DNA of 64,000 nucleotides from Trema orientale (lineage: Eukaryota > Streptophyta > Magnoliopsida > Rosales > Cannabaceae): NCBI GenBank assembly GCA_002914845.1, contig JXTC01000523.1, positions 1 to 64,000 of the forward strand. The letters run 5' to 3'. Below are positions 1 through 12,152 of this stretch, piece after piece. The notes under the pieces are model-generated. The model made no database searches, was not told where the DNA came from, and saw only the letters and a list, made by a program, of their open reading frames with translations. Both the position numbers and the translations under genes were made by a program. The number at the start of each line of letters is the position of its first letter. Positions within the stretch are counted from its first letter, which is position 1.

Positions 1-84
1 TGTCTCTAACCCCCTTTATTTTCTGTATCTAACCTCTAGTTGACATTATGATCGGTTTATTCACCTTCGTCAACTAGATTCTCT

Positions 85-403
85 TATTATTATCGCATTA
101 TTATATTATTGTCGATCTGTAAGCTAGTTATTCCTGCAACCGCCTATGTACAGGGACGCCGTGGGAAGTATCGTTCTTTATTGTGACCGCCTATCAGGAC
201 TTCGATACGTAGTGTCAGCATTGTGATAACACTTACGTCATTATTACGCCATTATTATTATTATACTATTATTATTATATTGTAAGTACGTTATCCCTGC
301 AACCGCTAACGTGTCAAGGACGCTATGTGAAGTGTCGTTTTCTATATCGACCGCCTATCAAGACTTCGACATATAGACAATGTTGTGATAACTCTTACAC
401 CTG
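85..403. repeat. Two-copy tandem duplication, unit about 165 bp
   Basis: Two diverged copies lie head to tail. Landmarks recur with an offset of about 164-166 bp: CTGCAACCGC at about 133 and 297, and GACCGCCTATCA at about 184 and 350. Each copy starts in an ATT-rich stretch and ends near GTGATAAC. The origin was not recognised. It could be part of a retroelement continuing to the left of the window. Confidence 0.75.
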
Positions 404-1150
404 TACACTCATTGTAATCTAACTATAATCCCAATTATTCTCTGCTTTGCTTTAATTAATCACAGGCCCCATTAATTAGTCAGAGCACAAGGTCCGATCC
501 TGAACAAAGGTAAAAATGTAAAAGCCACAAAAGCTAGATTGAAGACCAAACCTCATAACCTCACAGCTGAAGCAAAGGAAACTTTATTTCCTTTGCATAT
601 AAAATGCGTCTTTTAAAGAACAAGAATGAAAAAAAATTGATGTTATCTATCCAAACAAAAGAAGTCATTTTTATTAAAGGTTGATTTTATATTTACAAGA
701 ATGAAAAAAATCTTGAGATACATGAGAAGTATAAACTTTCTAATATTATAAATAACCACCAGCCATATGACCTCCTTTCAAGAACTAGAACTTATGAAAC
801 TTGAGAGCTTGAGAATTTTTATACATTAAAAAGATGACGAGGAAATCTTTTTATATATGCTCTAAGGACACTAAGTACTTCATTCTCCGTCGATTATGGG
901 ATTATTATACAATCTCTTTAAATATAGTCTCTAAGCCTCTTAAAACTTCATTCTTAGGCCATGTGAGATTCTCATATATTTCCATTAAATTTATAACTCA
1001 ATGAAAGTATTTCAGAGGTCAATTTCTCATTCACTCGAGCATTATTTTAAGTATGTGAATATAAAATTTCGATGTCATCTTGAAGAAGAATATAAATCTA
1101 CTAGGATCTTTCATTAATACAATGTGGGTCTCACTCAAAATTATGTCTCA
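404..1150. other. AT-rich stretch without a recognisable gene
   Basis: No reading frame with family features and no clear repeat structure was seen. It lies between the tandem duplication and a LINE remnant, and may belong to the same degraded insertion. Confidence 0.5.
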
Positions 1151-1152
1151 GA

Positions 1153-2163
1153 CTAACATATCATCATGTCATTTTCCAACAGTTGCCAACTAGAAATTCT
1201 ATTGCCATTAGAGCTCTTTGGAGGTACACCCATCCCTATCTCTTTCCAATACTCCACATCTTTGCAAAACACATCATTTGGGTTTCTTCTTTTTCCTTCA
1301 TGAATCAAGGAGTTCCTTTCAAACCAAATAAACCACATCTGAATAAAAACAAAACATAAATATGCATCAGTCAAAACTTGACTCAGTTCTGTGATAAGGA
1401 CCATAAAAACATAAGCCTAAGACACCTTCCTCAAATCATCTATGTATTTAAATCTCCACACCTCAACAGCTTCAATATAATCCAGCAAAGCATGACATGA
1501 AATCTCAATTTCAGAACTACAAATAGGACATACGCTTGAGTTAGAAACTTTCCTTCTGAACAGATTGTAAAAGGTAGGAACAATATTCTTACATGCTCGA
1601 CAAATGAAAATCTTGATTTTATTTGGAAGGTGAAGTTTGCAAAACCTTCTCCACCATCTATCATCCGACTGAGAACAAGGCGGATTTAGTTTGTGCCCGT
1701 GAAACATAGCAGTTTTATATCCACTTTCAACTATGTATTCAACATTTTTATCAAAATGCCAAATCAAAACATCCTTTCTAAACAAACTCAAATGCAAACT
1801 AGAAATCAGATTTGCATCAATCGGACATAATTTTTCTTTGATCAAACTATCATTCCACAACCCATCCTTAAGTCATTAAATCAGGTACTAGTAAATCTGG
1901 TCTCAACTTCTTTTGGGAAATAACCTAAAAAGTATACAGGCGAGGTAGCCTACAATCTTCATGGACTCGTGCCACAAGAGAATCAGCTCTCTTAATAAGC
2001 AACCTTTAGTATTGCTTAGCAAGTTGGGCCTGGTTAAAGCCTTAAAGGCAAATATATCTCTAAAATTTAGGCCTCCTTTTTTCTTTGGTAACACAGAGTT
2101 TATTCCAACCAAGGCAATGCACTTTCTTCTCGTCCTTCTTGAAACTCCATCAAAAATCAGCAC
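1153..2163 (-). pseudogene. Degenerate LINE (non-LTR retrotransposon) 3' part
   Basis: Three consecutive minus-strand frames read like the end of a plant LINE polyprotein. At 1903-2163 a segment with KKGGLNFRD and FKAL matches the conserved end of the reverse transcriptase region. At 1417-1860 the zf-RVT module follows, with LIWHFD, SGYKTA, WWRRFCKLHLPNKIKIF and the CPICSSEIE cysteine cluster. At 1153-1404 comes the WFIWFERNSLIHEGK linker that precedes the RNase H-like domain. Frame changes and stops separate the pieces, so this is a dead copy. The calls rest on remembered family motifs. Confidence 0.8.
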
Positions 2164-4548
2164 TTAACTTTGAATTTCTTTACAAAGCAAAGTTGGCAAT
2201 TTAAGGACTATCATAGTATACAAGCCGTACCGCTTGAGCCACAGCTTTTAGAAGAATCTCTGTAAGGCTGATTTAACCTTACAGAATATAGGAGACAACA
2301 TAAGCTAATGGGCAACCTACAAAAGTATTAGAGTCGGATAGTAATGACAGGTTTGGTAGAAAATGGTCCTGCAAATCATAAGATCATGCAAAACCAATAA
2401 AAGGTTAATTACAGAAGATGCTTTAAAGATTGATCCAGCCATATTTTCGGATAAGTTAGCTAACTTGATGACTTGGACCAATCATAGAACATCCAAAGTA
2501 ACTAATTACCATTAGACCTTCTATAAATAATTGCGTACTTTGCTTTATTTTGGATCTATCTTCATTCTTTTATCCAAGAATCATTCGTCTCTTTCTCTCA
2601 TGGACTTAAGCATCGGAGAGGTTTCTTTCAGGTTCTCGCAGGTGCTCGGAGAGAGAGAATCATGGACGTTTTCTTGAAGAATTACATAGCTCCATTGTTT
2701 GGCGTGCAAATTGGTCCAAATAGACACAATTTGAGTTTGACTCGTAAAGTGTAATAGCATTGCATGGGCATGGTAATTTTTTTGTTTTCCCTTTATTTTT
2801 AAGTTCTGTGAAAACTTAGTCACCAGAAAAAACAAATATATAAAGTATCTACAAATATAGAGTGAACTAACAAGGTGTTGAAGAAATCTGGGTGTACTCG
2901 AGTCGGGCACATGAACCACATATTATTCTCATGCTCTCCCTTTTTCGTTGATCAGTCTTAATTGAAAAAAAAAAAATGAGAGAGATGGGAAGGATCAGAA
3001 ACAAATATATCAAATAATCACGAACAAATATATCAAATAATCACCCAATATAATATTAAGTAATTTGTTTTATTATGAATTTTTTTTAGAAGATTTAGTA
3101 AACAAATTAATGTTTCTTTTTTTTCATTAGAAAAGAAAAATAGCTACTCCAGAGAAATTCCATCTAGTTTTAATTTAGGTAGAAGGGAATGAAGATAATA
3201 AGGAAGGAAAGACATATTATTTGGGAATGAATTGAGAGGGGAATGAGATGACTTTTTCTTTATTGTGTTTGGTATGAGATATAAGAGAAAAAACTAAAAT
3301 TTTCACTCTTACATGTAAGCAGGAGAACTAGAAGGAACGAAAATATTTTATGTGTACAATTAATGACTCCTCTACTCCTCGATTGAGATTTTCTCTCGCA
3401 CAGTCTGTTCAATTTGAGAAGATGAAAACTGATTAAAATTAAGAATATGAAATTTATTGGCCAATCCATTATCTCTTAAAATCTTTTTCACTCCTATCCC
3501 ATATCAATTCACTAATCCTATATAAAGAAAATATTTTTTTCATATATTATTGATTCTGAGAAAGATACAATTTATAGTACTAAAACAAATCTCCTAATTA
3601 ATTACAAAATATCTCTTAATTAATTACAAATATATATTTGTAATATTTTGTAATTAATTCTAATTTGTAATTAATTCTAATTGATACAAAATAATTCAAC
3701 ACTATATTGTTCTCCTTCCCTCCATTTCTCTAACATACCAAATACACCCTAAGCCTTTGTTTGGTAAAAGAGAAGGATTAAGGAAAATGAGTGTTTGGAG
3801 AGACAAAATCTAATATTTGGTAGAAATAATGGAGGGAAGAAGATGAAAGGTGGAGGGGTAATGTCTCCCTCTTATCCATCAAAATCAATTCCTCCTTGTT
3901 CGGATGGATTAAAGGGAAGAATGAAGAAAAAGAGATGTATAATGACAAATTTATTCTTAAAAAATATTAAATAACAATAAAACGGGTAATGCAATAATCT
4001 TATAAATAAATACTCCGCACTTTTGACTTTCCATCCTTTCATATCAACAATTTAAATAACTATCACACTCTTTTCCTTCCTTCTTAAGTAGGAATGGAAT
4101 AAAACACACGATTATGGGCATTCATAATTATTCGATTGAAAAAGAGAAGAGAAAAAATCGTTCAAATAGGAAAAATGGTGCGGGAAATAGTTGCACTGCA
4201 AATATATGGGTATGGTGAGAGAACAATATTAGCATAACCTGCCCTGTATATGTCCTGATATATATAGTCATATAATAAATTATTATACATATAAAAATAT
4301 ATTTTATTTTATAACACTCACATCTATATATCTTCTAAAAGTTAAATACTTTTCGAGACTTATATTTGTTTATATATTTGAATTTAGAGCTTGAACACTA
4401 TTTAGCATATTGTTATGTTTATTGTTATGTTAATTTTATGAAAAAATAACTATGTTTATTAGTACTTTTATTTTATATTTTTCTTTTTTTTTCATCAATA
4501 ACAAGTGATGAATAACTGTGATTTTTCCAGCTATCTGTTGGTTAATAC
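2164..4548. other. Intergenic, with a possible LTR relic near 2.58-2.68 kb
   Basis: No gene is seen. At 2605-2650 the sequence GACTTAAGCATCGGAGAGG followed by GCAGGTGCTCGG resembles the 3' part of LTRs of plant Ty3/Gypsy elements. The matching parts of such an element were not found, so this is a weak call. From about 3.17 to 4.1 kb the DNA consists of diverged GGGAATGA and TTTGTTTGGT-type segments that look like overlapping MITE remnants. Confidence 0.35.
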
Positions 4549-4590
4549 TGTTGAAGGGTCAAAGATTGCGGCTAAAGCCGCAATCAATAT

Positions 4591-4953
4591 TTGTTCACTC
4601 TTGTAGAAGGAGCTGTAAGCTGGATTTTGAAACTACAAACTATTGTGGCCTTATCTACAACAAAAGCAGAATACATGATGACTACACAAGCTTGCAAAGA
4701 GGCTATTTGTGTTCAAAAGTTATTGGAAGAACTCGGGCACAGACGAGAGAAGATTCCTCTGTTTTGTGACAGTCAAAGTGCCTTGCACATTGCAAAGAAT
4801 CCAGCTTTTCATTCCAGGACAAAGCACATAGGTGTTCAGTGTCACTTTGTTCGAGAAGTAGTAGAAGATGAAAGTATGAATATGAAGAAGATTCACACCA
4901 AAGAGAACTTAGCAGATGCTTTAACCAAACTAATCAACACTGATAAGTTCTAA
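4591..4953 (+). pseudogene. Copia RNase H fragment
   Basis: This frame of about 120 residues is the C-terminal RNase H part of a Ty1/Copia polyprotein. It shows GAVSW, then IVALSTTKAEYM, EAICVQKLLEELG, IPLFCDSQSALHIAKNP, FHSRTKHIGVQCHFVRE and the terminal NLADALTK. In intact elements the frame continues upstream into reverse transcriptase. Here it begins abruptly inside LTR-derived sequence, so it is a truncated remnant and not a functional gene. Confidence 0.9.
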
Positions 4954-5074
4954 TGGCGTAGATCTTCATATAGCCTAATAGAAACGTAAGCAGCATAAAG
5001 AATTGACAAGCGAAGAAAAGAGAAATTTATCAAGTGTGAAGACATGATTAAAATCAAGTTTTCAAGTGGGAGAG

Positions 5075-5547
5075 TTGAAGGGTCAAAGATTGCGGCTGAA
5101 GCTGCAATCAATATTTGCAATTGAAGCCGTAATCAATGTTTGCAGCACCTTTCGGTGCCGCCCTTCTTCAATAAAAATAAAAAAAAAGGAAAAATAGGAG
5201 AATAGGAGAGGAGACTCAACTACATATACCCCTCTCCTCCAAACTATTTTGTATCCCATTCCAAAATCCTCTTCTCCTCTAAGAGAGAGTTCAATCTTAT
5301 CATTCCACTAAATTATTTAGAGAGAGTATTTTCTCCGATTTTAAGAGAAAAATGTTCTTTTGTTCTCTCCCTGTATTTAGAAAGAAGTGAGTTGTAATCT
5401 CTTTTTTATAATAAAATTCTTCATAATTTTATTCGTGGACGTAGTCTAAATTGGATAAATCACGTTAAATTTTTTGTGTACCTTATCTTTTTCATTTTAT
5501 CCAAATTTTCTCAATTCGTATTTTAACTGCGTGTTGTCACTTCTACA
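5075..5547 (+). repeat. Probable 3' LTR of the Copia derivative
   Basis: It begins TTGAAGGGTC directly after the purine tract, and its first 30-odd bases repeat 4551-4590. It holds a short internal repeat of GCTGCAATCAATATTTGCA type near its start. The right end is inferred from the last CA before unrelated sequence. Confidence 0.55.
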
Positions 5548-5618
5548 AAGCTGATCTCCTAGTAAATACTCACTGTCCCCATATCTAAAAGAATAATTAA
5601 TAGGGAAGATAAGATATA

Positions 5619-5781
5619 GGAGGCGGCTATAGTAGGGGCGCCCCTACGTAAGGCCTCTGTTTATACACCGTTTGATGGGAATCTGTGGGGAATCTGTTTA
5701 TACACAGATTATAAACAGATTCCCATCAAACGGTGTATAAACAGGGCCTTACGTAGGGACACTCTTACTGTAGACACGCCC
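5619..5781. mobile_element. Fold-back MITE, Mutator-like, 9-bp TSD
   Basis: A 163-bp element made almost entirely of two inverted arms, with CTGTTTATACACCG reading in and its complement reading out. The tips are GGAGGCGG and, on the other strand, GGGCGTGTC. It is flanked on both sides by the identical 9-mer TAAGATATA (5610-5618 and 5782-5790). A 9-bp duplication is the usual signature of Mutator-like transposition. The near-perfect hairpin suggests a fairly recent insertion. Confidence 0.88.
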
Positions 5782-5790
5782 TAAGATATA

Positions 5791-7847
5791 ATATGTTTTT
5801 GAATAAACCAAATATATAATTAATATACTTGATATACCACAGTTATTTACGAGTTAATATACCTTTTGTTTACATATACTACTAATATTAACGGCATATT
5901 ATAAAAATAGTAAACATTTACTTCAACAACTTTAAAAAAATGTCATTTTCCTAAAGGCTAATTTACCAACACTTATTCCAACTTCATAGTCTATGGGACA
6001 ATCCCAACGTCCTCCTCTACCCCCGGTTGGGTTCACCTTGTAATGATAGACCACTAATCACAAACAAAATGGGGAATGAGGCTTCATTGAAAATGTATTA
6101 TTTTATGTATATATTTTCATTGATAATTTTATTTGTATTGTTGAACACTGAAATCTTTGATTGACACCTTATCATTTAAAGTTATGCGACTAAAAATAAT
6201 TTTATATTATTGTATAAATTTTTTGTGCAAAATTTTGATATCATGAGTATTACTCTAAAGTCTAAACGCAATAATTCAATTCAAAGACAAAGAGGGGTTC
6301 TATTTCTGCCAACGATATACATGATCAAAGCATGAACAAGCCAAACTGCTCATTTGCACTTTCCCAAAGCAGTTTGAAGATCTAAAATTGCAAAGAGAAA
6401 TGTTAATCTTTTCCACTCTCAAACCACATGTCAAAAAATTAAAGAGAGGATTTAACACTTACAAAAGAAAACTTGCTTAGTCACTCCGAATGGGCAAATT
6501 ATAATCTTCTTGCTAAACAACCGAACTGGCTTGTGATTAAGTCGTTTTTAACATGAATTTTAAGTTCATTCATGTATTATAAAGACAAAATCTTCGCTGT
6601 TTCAGATTTTTATATGGTGTAGTATGAATTGCTTTTGAAGATGAAACTCGGCGTGATATTATTGCGCTTATCTTGTTTGGATTTTTAGTTGACATTCTAT
6701 AATTTGGTTGTAGAGTAATAAAAGATATTATTACCGAGTTATATTCCTTGGGTTATGAACTGATTATAATATTTCTTGAGGGGTTACAGCTGCTTGAAAT
6801 TGAATAAAAGCCTTTAAAACTACTATCTGAGGACTAAATTTTTCTATTATCATTTATAGGGAATTGATTTTTTTTTTTCCACCCAATAAGTTTGTCAACG
6901 ACAAAGTGTTATATGGATATGAGACCAAGGGGTGGTGGCGTTATTGGCTTAGCTTTCTCTATCATTTTGTTAGCAGGCATGTGTTATGTTTGTCTTATAT
7001 ATCTTTCGATGACGGTCAAATGGATCATTTCCTTTTTCTCTTGTTGTTAAGATTTCCCTTATGGCCTCATCGGCTATACTTTAGTCACCAAAAGAAAAAA
7101 AGGGACATCTTCATGCTTTTAAGAACTGTAATGCTTCACATAGATTAATCTGCCTGAGGATTCACTTACATGTTATCTGATTTTTCTCAAGTTCATTTTG
7201 CAGCACTGGAAAAGACAACTTTGAATCTTTCAAGGTTCACACTGACTGATTTATACCTATCTTATCTAACTCTCCTTGGACATATTCCTAATAAATTGGA
7301 GCTTTCCCTTCAAATACTGTTGAATATTTATTTTATTTTATTTTTTTCGTATTGATAGTATAAAAAAACTATTAAATAAAAGGGCACATGTACAAAGTGC
7401 ATCTAAATATTACCAATTGCAAAAAGGGTAGTCATTGATGAGAAGATCTTATAGGTCAGATTTGAGGCTAAATGTTTCAAAGGACAAATGACAAATAAAA
7501 ACAATGTGATTTTATTGTGTACAACACAAGTAGGCCAAACAAATAGAGAGAAAATCCAGAATCTGTCTGAGGACCAGATGGCAGGCATGGATCTGGAAAT
7601 AGCTGGCTTTTAAAGCAAAGCTGCCAAGTTTGGCTGGCGTCACATATATCCTTAATTCCCTCTTGTGTGATCCATGTGTGGCCTTTTTTATTGTTTGTTC
7701 TTTATGTCTATAAAATTACGTTCATAACCTTTCATTACTAGCTATTAATTACTCTTTGGATTAAAATTATTTAATGGGATTTTCTGAAAATTTAAAAAAT
7801 TTAAACTGTACTGTCTCCACTCTTCAGTAAAAATTTGCAGAAATTTT
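5791..7847. other. AT-rich intergenic DNA without a recognisable gene
   Basis: Short open frames here (for example around 6.9-7.4 kb and 7.4-7.6 kb) have the low-complexity Phe/Leu/Lys composition of translated AT-rich DNA. They show no domain motif and no plausible splice partners. Nothing else stands out. Confidence 0.5.
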
Positions 7848-8279
7848 GGGCTTATTTGGATTCACTTCCAGTTTTTTATTTAAATAAATTGAAAATAGAA
7901 GTAAAAATTTTGTTTCGGTTTTCAGTTTTGAAAAATAAAAAACATATTTGGCAAACTTTATTTCACTACTTATTTTCAAAAATAAAAAAGTGCAAATAAC
8001 GAGTGAGGCAGTCCTAGACTTTTATTTATATATGTATATGCATACACATATATACGCACTTATATATAAATATTTGTATGTTCTTTTGTTTTTGAAATTT
8101 GTTTTAAAAAATAAAAGTATTAGAAATTTTTTGTTACCACTTTTTTTAAAATTTTTTGTAACAATTTTTAGAAACAAAAAACAAAAACAAGTTTGCCAAG
8201 CAAACTTCCAAAAAAAATTTCATTTGTTTGTTTGAAAAAACAAAAAACAGAAAACGAAAGTGAATCCAAACAAACCCTT
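7848..8279. mobile_element. MITE-like fold-back element
   Basis: The left end reads GGGCTTATTTGGATTCACTT. The right end is its approximate complement, AAGTGAATCCAAACAAACCC. The interior is A/T-rich with AAACAAAAA tracts. Related elements with the same type of ends lie at about 10.0-10.5 kb and 52.9-53.66 kb. No target-site duplication could be fixed. Confidence 0.65.
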
Positions 8280-8449
8280 TACATTTGACAATTACATCTT
8301 CATATAATGACAATTTGTTTCTATTGGTAATAAACTATAATCAATAGTTGTTTTGCATCATCTCTAATGCAAAATATAAATATATAGCACCAGAATCAAG
8401 TTGACATCAAATTTAAATTTTTTATTCAAATACTATTTTGTACTTGGCT

Positions 8450-9395
8450 TTTTAATAATAAAACCTCTTGAATTCGGAACAATTTAGTAAAATGAATCCC
8501 GAACTCAATTTTTTAGATTAAAGCCCATGAAGTCCTCTAATATTAGTTCTTTAAAAAAAATTAGTTCTCTTAGTTATTTTTTACAGTTAAGTCCTCATTC
8601 TTTTATCTATGGCTTTTAGGCCATCACTCTTATATTTTTGTTTCACGTTAATCTTTTTTAATCTTTTCTTTCCAAAACTGCCATTAATTGGTATTTGCCC
8701 AAAAATGCTCATCTCAGCAAAGGTAAAATTGGAGACAAAGGAAAGTCATTATTCTTTTTAAAAAAAAAACAGAAGTTTAGTTATCATTTTCATTCAAGAT
8801 GGAAGTAAGAATTTGGAAAATTTTATATAGTTCCAATATGGATGTACTTTGATCCAAGTATTCATATCTAGAAGAAATGTATAAAATACTTGGACCAAAT
8901 TCCATATTGGAATCATATAAAAATTTTGGTACTATATGCCCCATAAAGTTGGCAATATATTTCCCATAAAAATAGCAATATATTCATATACATCTTTTCT
9001 AGATATATAAATAACTCGACCAAAATAGATTCATATTAGAACCATGTAAAATTTTTCAATTTCTTACCTTCATCTTAAATAAAAACAATAACCTAACTCT
9101 TTTTTTTATTTTTAAACAATAATTTCCCTTCATTTCTAATTTTACTCCCGCTAAGATGAGCATGTTTTGGGCAAGTACTATACACGTGAAATACAAATCT
9201 AAAAATGATGACTTAAAAGCCACAAATAATAAAAACGAGGACTTAACCATTAAAAAAAACAGAAATATTTTTCTTTTCTAGCAAAATTAATATTAGGGGA
9301 CTTTAGCGGGTTCTTCTCCAAAAAATTGAGTTCAGGGTTAATTTTAATAAATTATTCCGAGTTCATGGTAGTTTTTATATGAAAAAGCCTTTTAT
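8450..9395. repeat. Long fold-back element, arms of about 350 bp
   Basis: The left arm from GGCTTTTTAATAATAAAACC is matched in inverted orientation by the right arm ending in AAAAAGCC. Paired landmarks include CTCAATTTTTTAGA versus its complement near 9.32 kb, and ATGCTCATCTCAGC at 8.70 kb versus GCTAAGATGAGCAT at 9.15 kb. The centre (8.82-8.93 kb) contains a second, shorter hairpin around CCAATATGGA and TCCATATTGG. No coding content is seen, so it is probably a non-autonomous DNA transposon. Confidence 0.75.
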
Positions 9396-9519
9396 TTTTT
9401 TATAATTAATAATTTAATTTTGTAATTAATTAAGCATTGCAAAAAGTATTAATTGTGCATTGAAAAATATACAAGTAATTGATTAACCTTAGAAATAGTG
9501 GTTTGAATATCTTAAAAAG

Positions 9520-9880
9520 GTTGAACTGCAAAAAAAATATGCTCAAATTTGAGTATTCTGTAATTTAAACTCTGAAGTTTGGACTCTGCAAAATAATACC
9601 TTAAGATTAAGAATTTCTGAAAAATAATACCTTGGACTGACTTTTTGACCAATTTTAATAATTAAAAAATAATAAAATCCTCTATAAAAACTGGATTAAC
9701 ATTATTATTCTCCTTAAGATACTATTATCTTTTATCAGTTAAAATTATTCAGAAAGTCACTTCAGTGTATTAATTTTCAGAAATTCTTAATCTCAGGGTA
9801 TTATTTTGCAGAATCCAAATTTTAGGGTTTAAATTATAGAACGCACAAACTTCGAGGTATTTTTTTATAATTTACCTTTT
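9520..9880. repeat. Fold-back repeat, copy 1 of a dispersed family
   Basis: The left arm contains CTCTGAAGTTTGGACTCTGC and TTAAGATTAAGAATTTCTGA. The right arm carries the inverted counterparts (TCAGAAATTCTTAATC is approximated at 9.78 kb). The same arms in the same order recur at 19.6-19.95 kb, so this is a dispersed family and not a local inversion. Confidence 0.75.
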
Positions 9881-10004
9881 TAAATATCTATATACAAATA
9901 TAAGAACAAAGTTAATTGAAAGCTAAATTTAGCATAAAAAATAACATTGCATGGGAAAATTTTGTCTTGTAATGATATATGATGAATTATATTAGTACAA
10001 TGAT

Positions 10005-10506
10005 TAAGGCCATGCTCGGACATACTTTCAATTTTTTGTTTATAAAAATTGAAAACAAAAACAAAATTTTGTTTAGTTTTTAAATTTTAAAAAAAAAAAA
10101 AACTTGCTTGGTAACACATAAAATTATTATTAATTTTTTTTTAAAAAAAAAAACATAAACTTGCTTGGTAACTATAAAACCTAATTAGAAAAATATCATT
10201 TTCAAAAATTTATTTAGAATAATAACATTTTTGAAATTTATTTAGAAAAATACCATATATGAAAATACCATTTTTGAACTTTCAGTTTAGAAAAATATCA
10301 CTTTTGAAAGTTTATTTACGAAAATACCACTTCAAAAATTTTATTTGGAAAAATACCATTTTTTGATTTTACCTTTTGTTTTAAAAATTTTGTTTACAAT
10401 TTTTTAAAACATTAAAAAAAAAAAAACAATGTTACCAAACACGTTTTCCATTTTTGTTTATTTAAATAAAAAACAGAAAACAAAAGTGTATTCAAACAAG
10501 TCCTAA
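10005..10506. mobile_element. MITE-like element, same type as 7.85 kb
   Basis: Ends of the GGCCATGCTCGGACATACTTT type face AAAGTGTATTCAAACAAGTCC. The interior consists of A-rich tracts and repeats such as AAAATACCATTTTTGAA. TAAG follows the right end and also precedes the left end, but that is too short and too AT-rich to count as a duplication. Confidence 0.55.
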
Positions 10507-12152
10507 GAATTGTTTTTTTTTTTTTTTCCTTCTTAACTATTACATATTGAGATTGGGTGGTTATATTTGCACCCCAACTTGTATAAAGGCACCATATTTT
10601 TTTCTAAATTTTTTCTTACATTTTTATCCTAAGGTAAAAAGGCCAAAATTTACAATCATATGCCCTTTGTTAAGTTTATGACATTTCACTTTTAATAATT
10701 ACACCCCGTTATATTATAATTAACAATTTAAATTTCCACAATAATTTTTACCTTTAAAACTAAAACCTGTTAAAACTCTTCTGAAATTCTTTTTCATCAA
10801 TATGGATATTTCAAATTCAATTTGTTCAAAAGAAAAAATAATAATACTAATTCCAAAGGTAAACAAAAAAAAGTAAATTCTTAGACTTGATTGAGGATTA
10901 ATAAAAAAAATGTCCAGCTTGATAATTAATGTTTTTGAATGTAAAGCTTCTATACAAAATTACATTGTTTTGGGTTATCGGTGTAGCTTTGGCCCTTTAT
11001 TAGTGTAATTTTCCTTGACGATTGGAGAGGCTTTCTTTTTTTCTTTTTTTTTTTGAATTTTAATATTCATTGAAACGAGTTGGTAGAATACTTCTATAAT
11101 TTTTTTCTTTTTAAGTGTACTTCCATTCTCCCATATATTTATACATATTGAAATGAACACAGATAGCTCCAAGATCCAGCCTCCCATATATTGTCTATCT
11201 GTAGAGTGTGACGAACCCGTCTACACGGTATATGGATAATACCAAAGATTAAAGAGAAATTTAGGTGGATGACCAAAATTTTAAATTTGATTAAGTAGAT
11301 GTTCATTTTTAAAATTTTATAGCTAAATGTCCAGGTAGATATATTTTTACACTTGGTAGATACACAGATCTACCAATTTTAGTTACTGTTCTAAAATGCA
11401 CTGGGTATATAATTTTTTATACTTGGTATATAAAATTTTACACTTGGTATATATGCATATATACCGGACATTTTGCTATAACTTTTGACAAAGGGACATT
11501 TACTGAAATTAGGCCCAAAATTTGGTCATACTTCTATAAGCCCCAAGATTAAAAAAGAAAAAGTCGGATCAAACTGTATAAATATCAAGGGTATATTTGT
11601 AATGAAAAATATTGTTTTGAAGAAAAGAGTGCCTTAATATCACTAGAGGTGCAAAAATCAACAAGTTCATAAAATTGATGAGTGCACAAAGAGAGGTATA
11701 TTCTATGAATGATAAAGGATGCCGACAGTTTTTTTTTTTTTTTAAAAGAAAAAAAACTTATAATTTTCTTTTAAAGAAAATCCCAAAACATTTCACCATT
11801 CATATTTTTCCAAATAAGATCACTGTTTATTAATTGATTCCTCAAGGGAATTATATTAATCAATAGCTAAATTAGCTATAAGAATAGTACAAGCTTCTAA
11901 AAGAAAATAGAAATATCCCTTCAAGAAAAAATCAATTTCACCCCAACCGTAGCTAAGTGTGTGCTATCATATTCCTATTACAAGAAATATGATTGCAACA
12001 TACCACCTCCCATTTACAAAGTAAAACTCCAAGTAAATCCTTAAAGCTATCAAGCAAAACTCCTTCAGGACATGTATTAGTAAATGCCACAGCGTCCATC
12101 AGTAAATGTCACCCTCGTCACGACGTCCATCAGTAAATGCTACCCTATTCAC
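10507..12152. other. AT-rich intergenic DNA, no gene recognised
   Basis: It holds a weak fold-back segment at about 11.27-11.52 kb (CTTGGTATATA repeats, with CATTTTTAAAATTTTATAGC and an inverted counterpart). From about 12.07 kb a short tandem repeat of about 31 bp runs into the MITE at 12153. No coding signal. Confidence 0.5.

Larger units (their letters stand above)
4549..5547 (+). mobile_element. Copia retrotransposon deletion derivative
   Basis: A segment starting TGTTGAAGGGTCAAAG at 4549 runs only about 40 bp before it joins directly to the end of a Copia pol frame. The same start recurs at about 5075 behind a purine tract (AAGTGGGAGA), as expected for a 3' LTR. That LTR contains TTCGTGGACGTAG, common in plant Copia LTRs, and may end with CA at 5547. 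Gag, protease, integrase and most of reverse transcriptase are missing. The outer boundary at 5547 is uncertain and no target-site duplication was found. Confidence 0.75.

Noticed and set aside
6864..7355. Two neighbouring plus-strand open frames that might be exons
   Set aside because: Low-complexity composition, no family motif and no splice arrangement that joins them sensibly.
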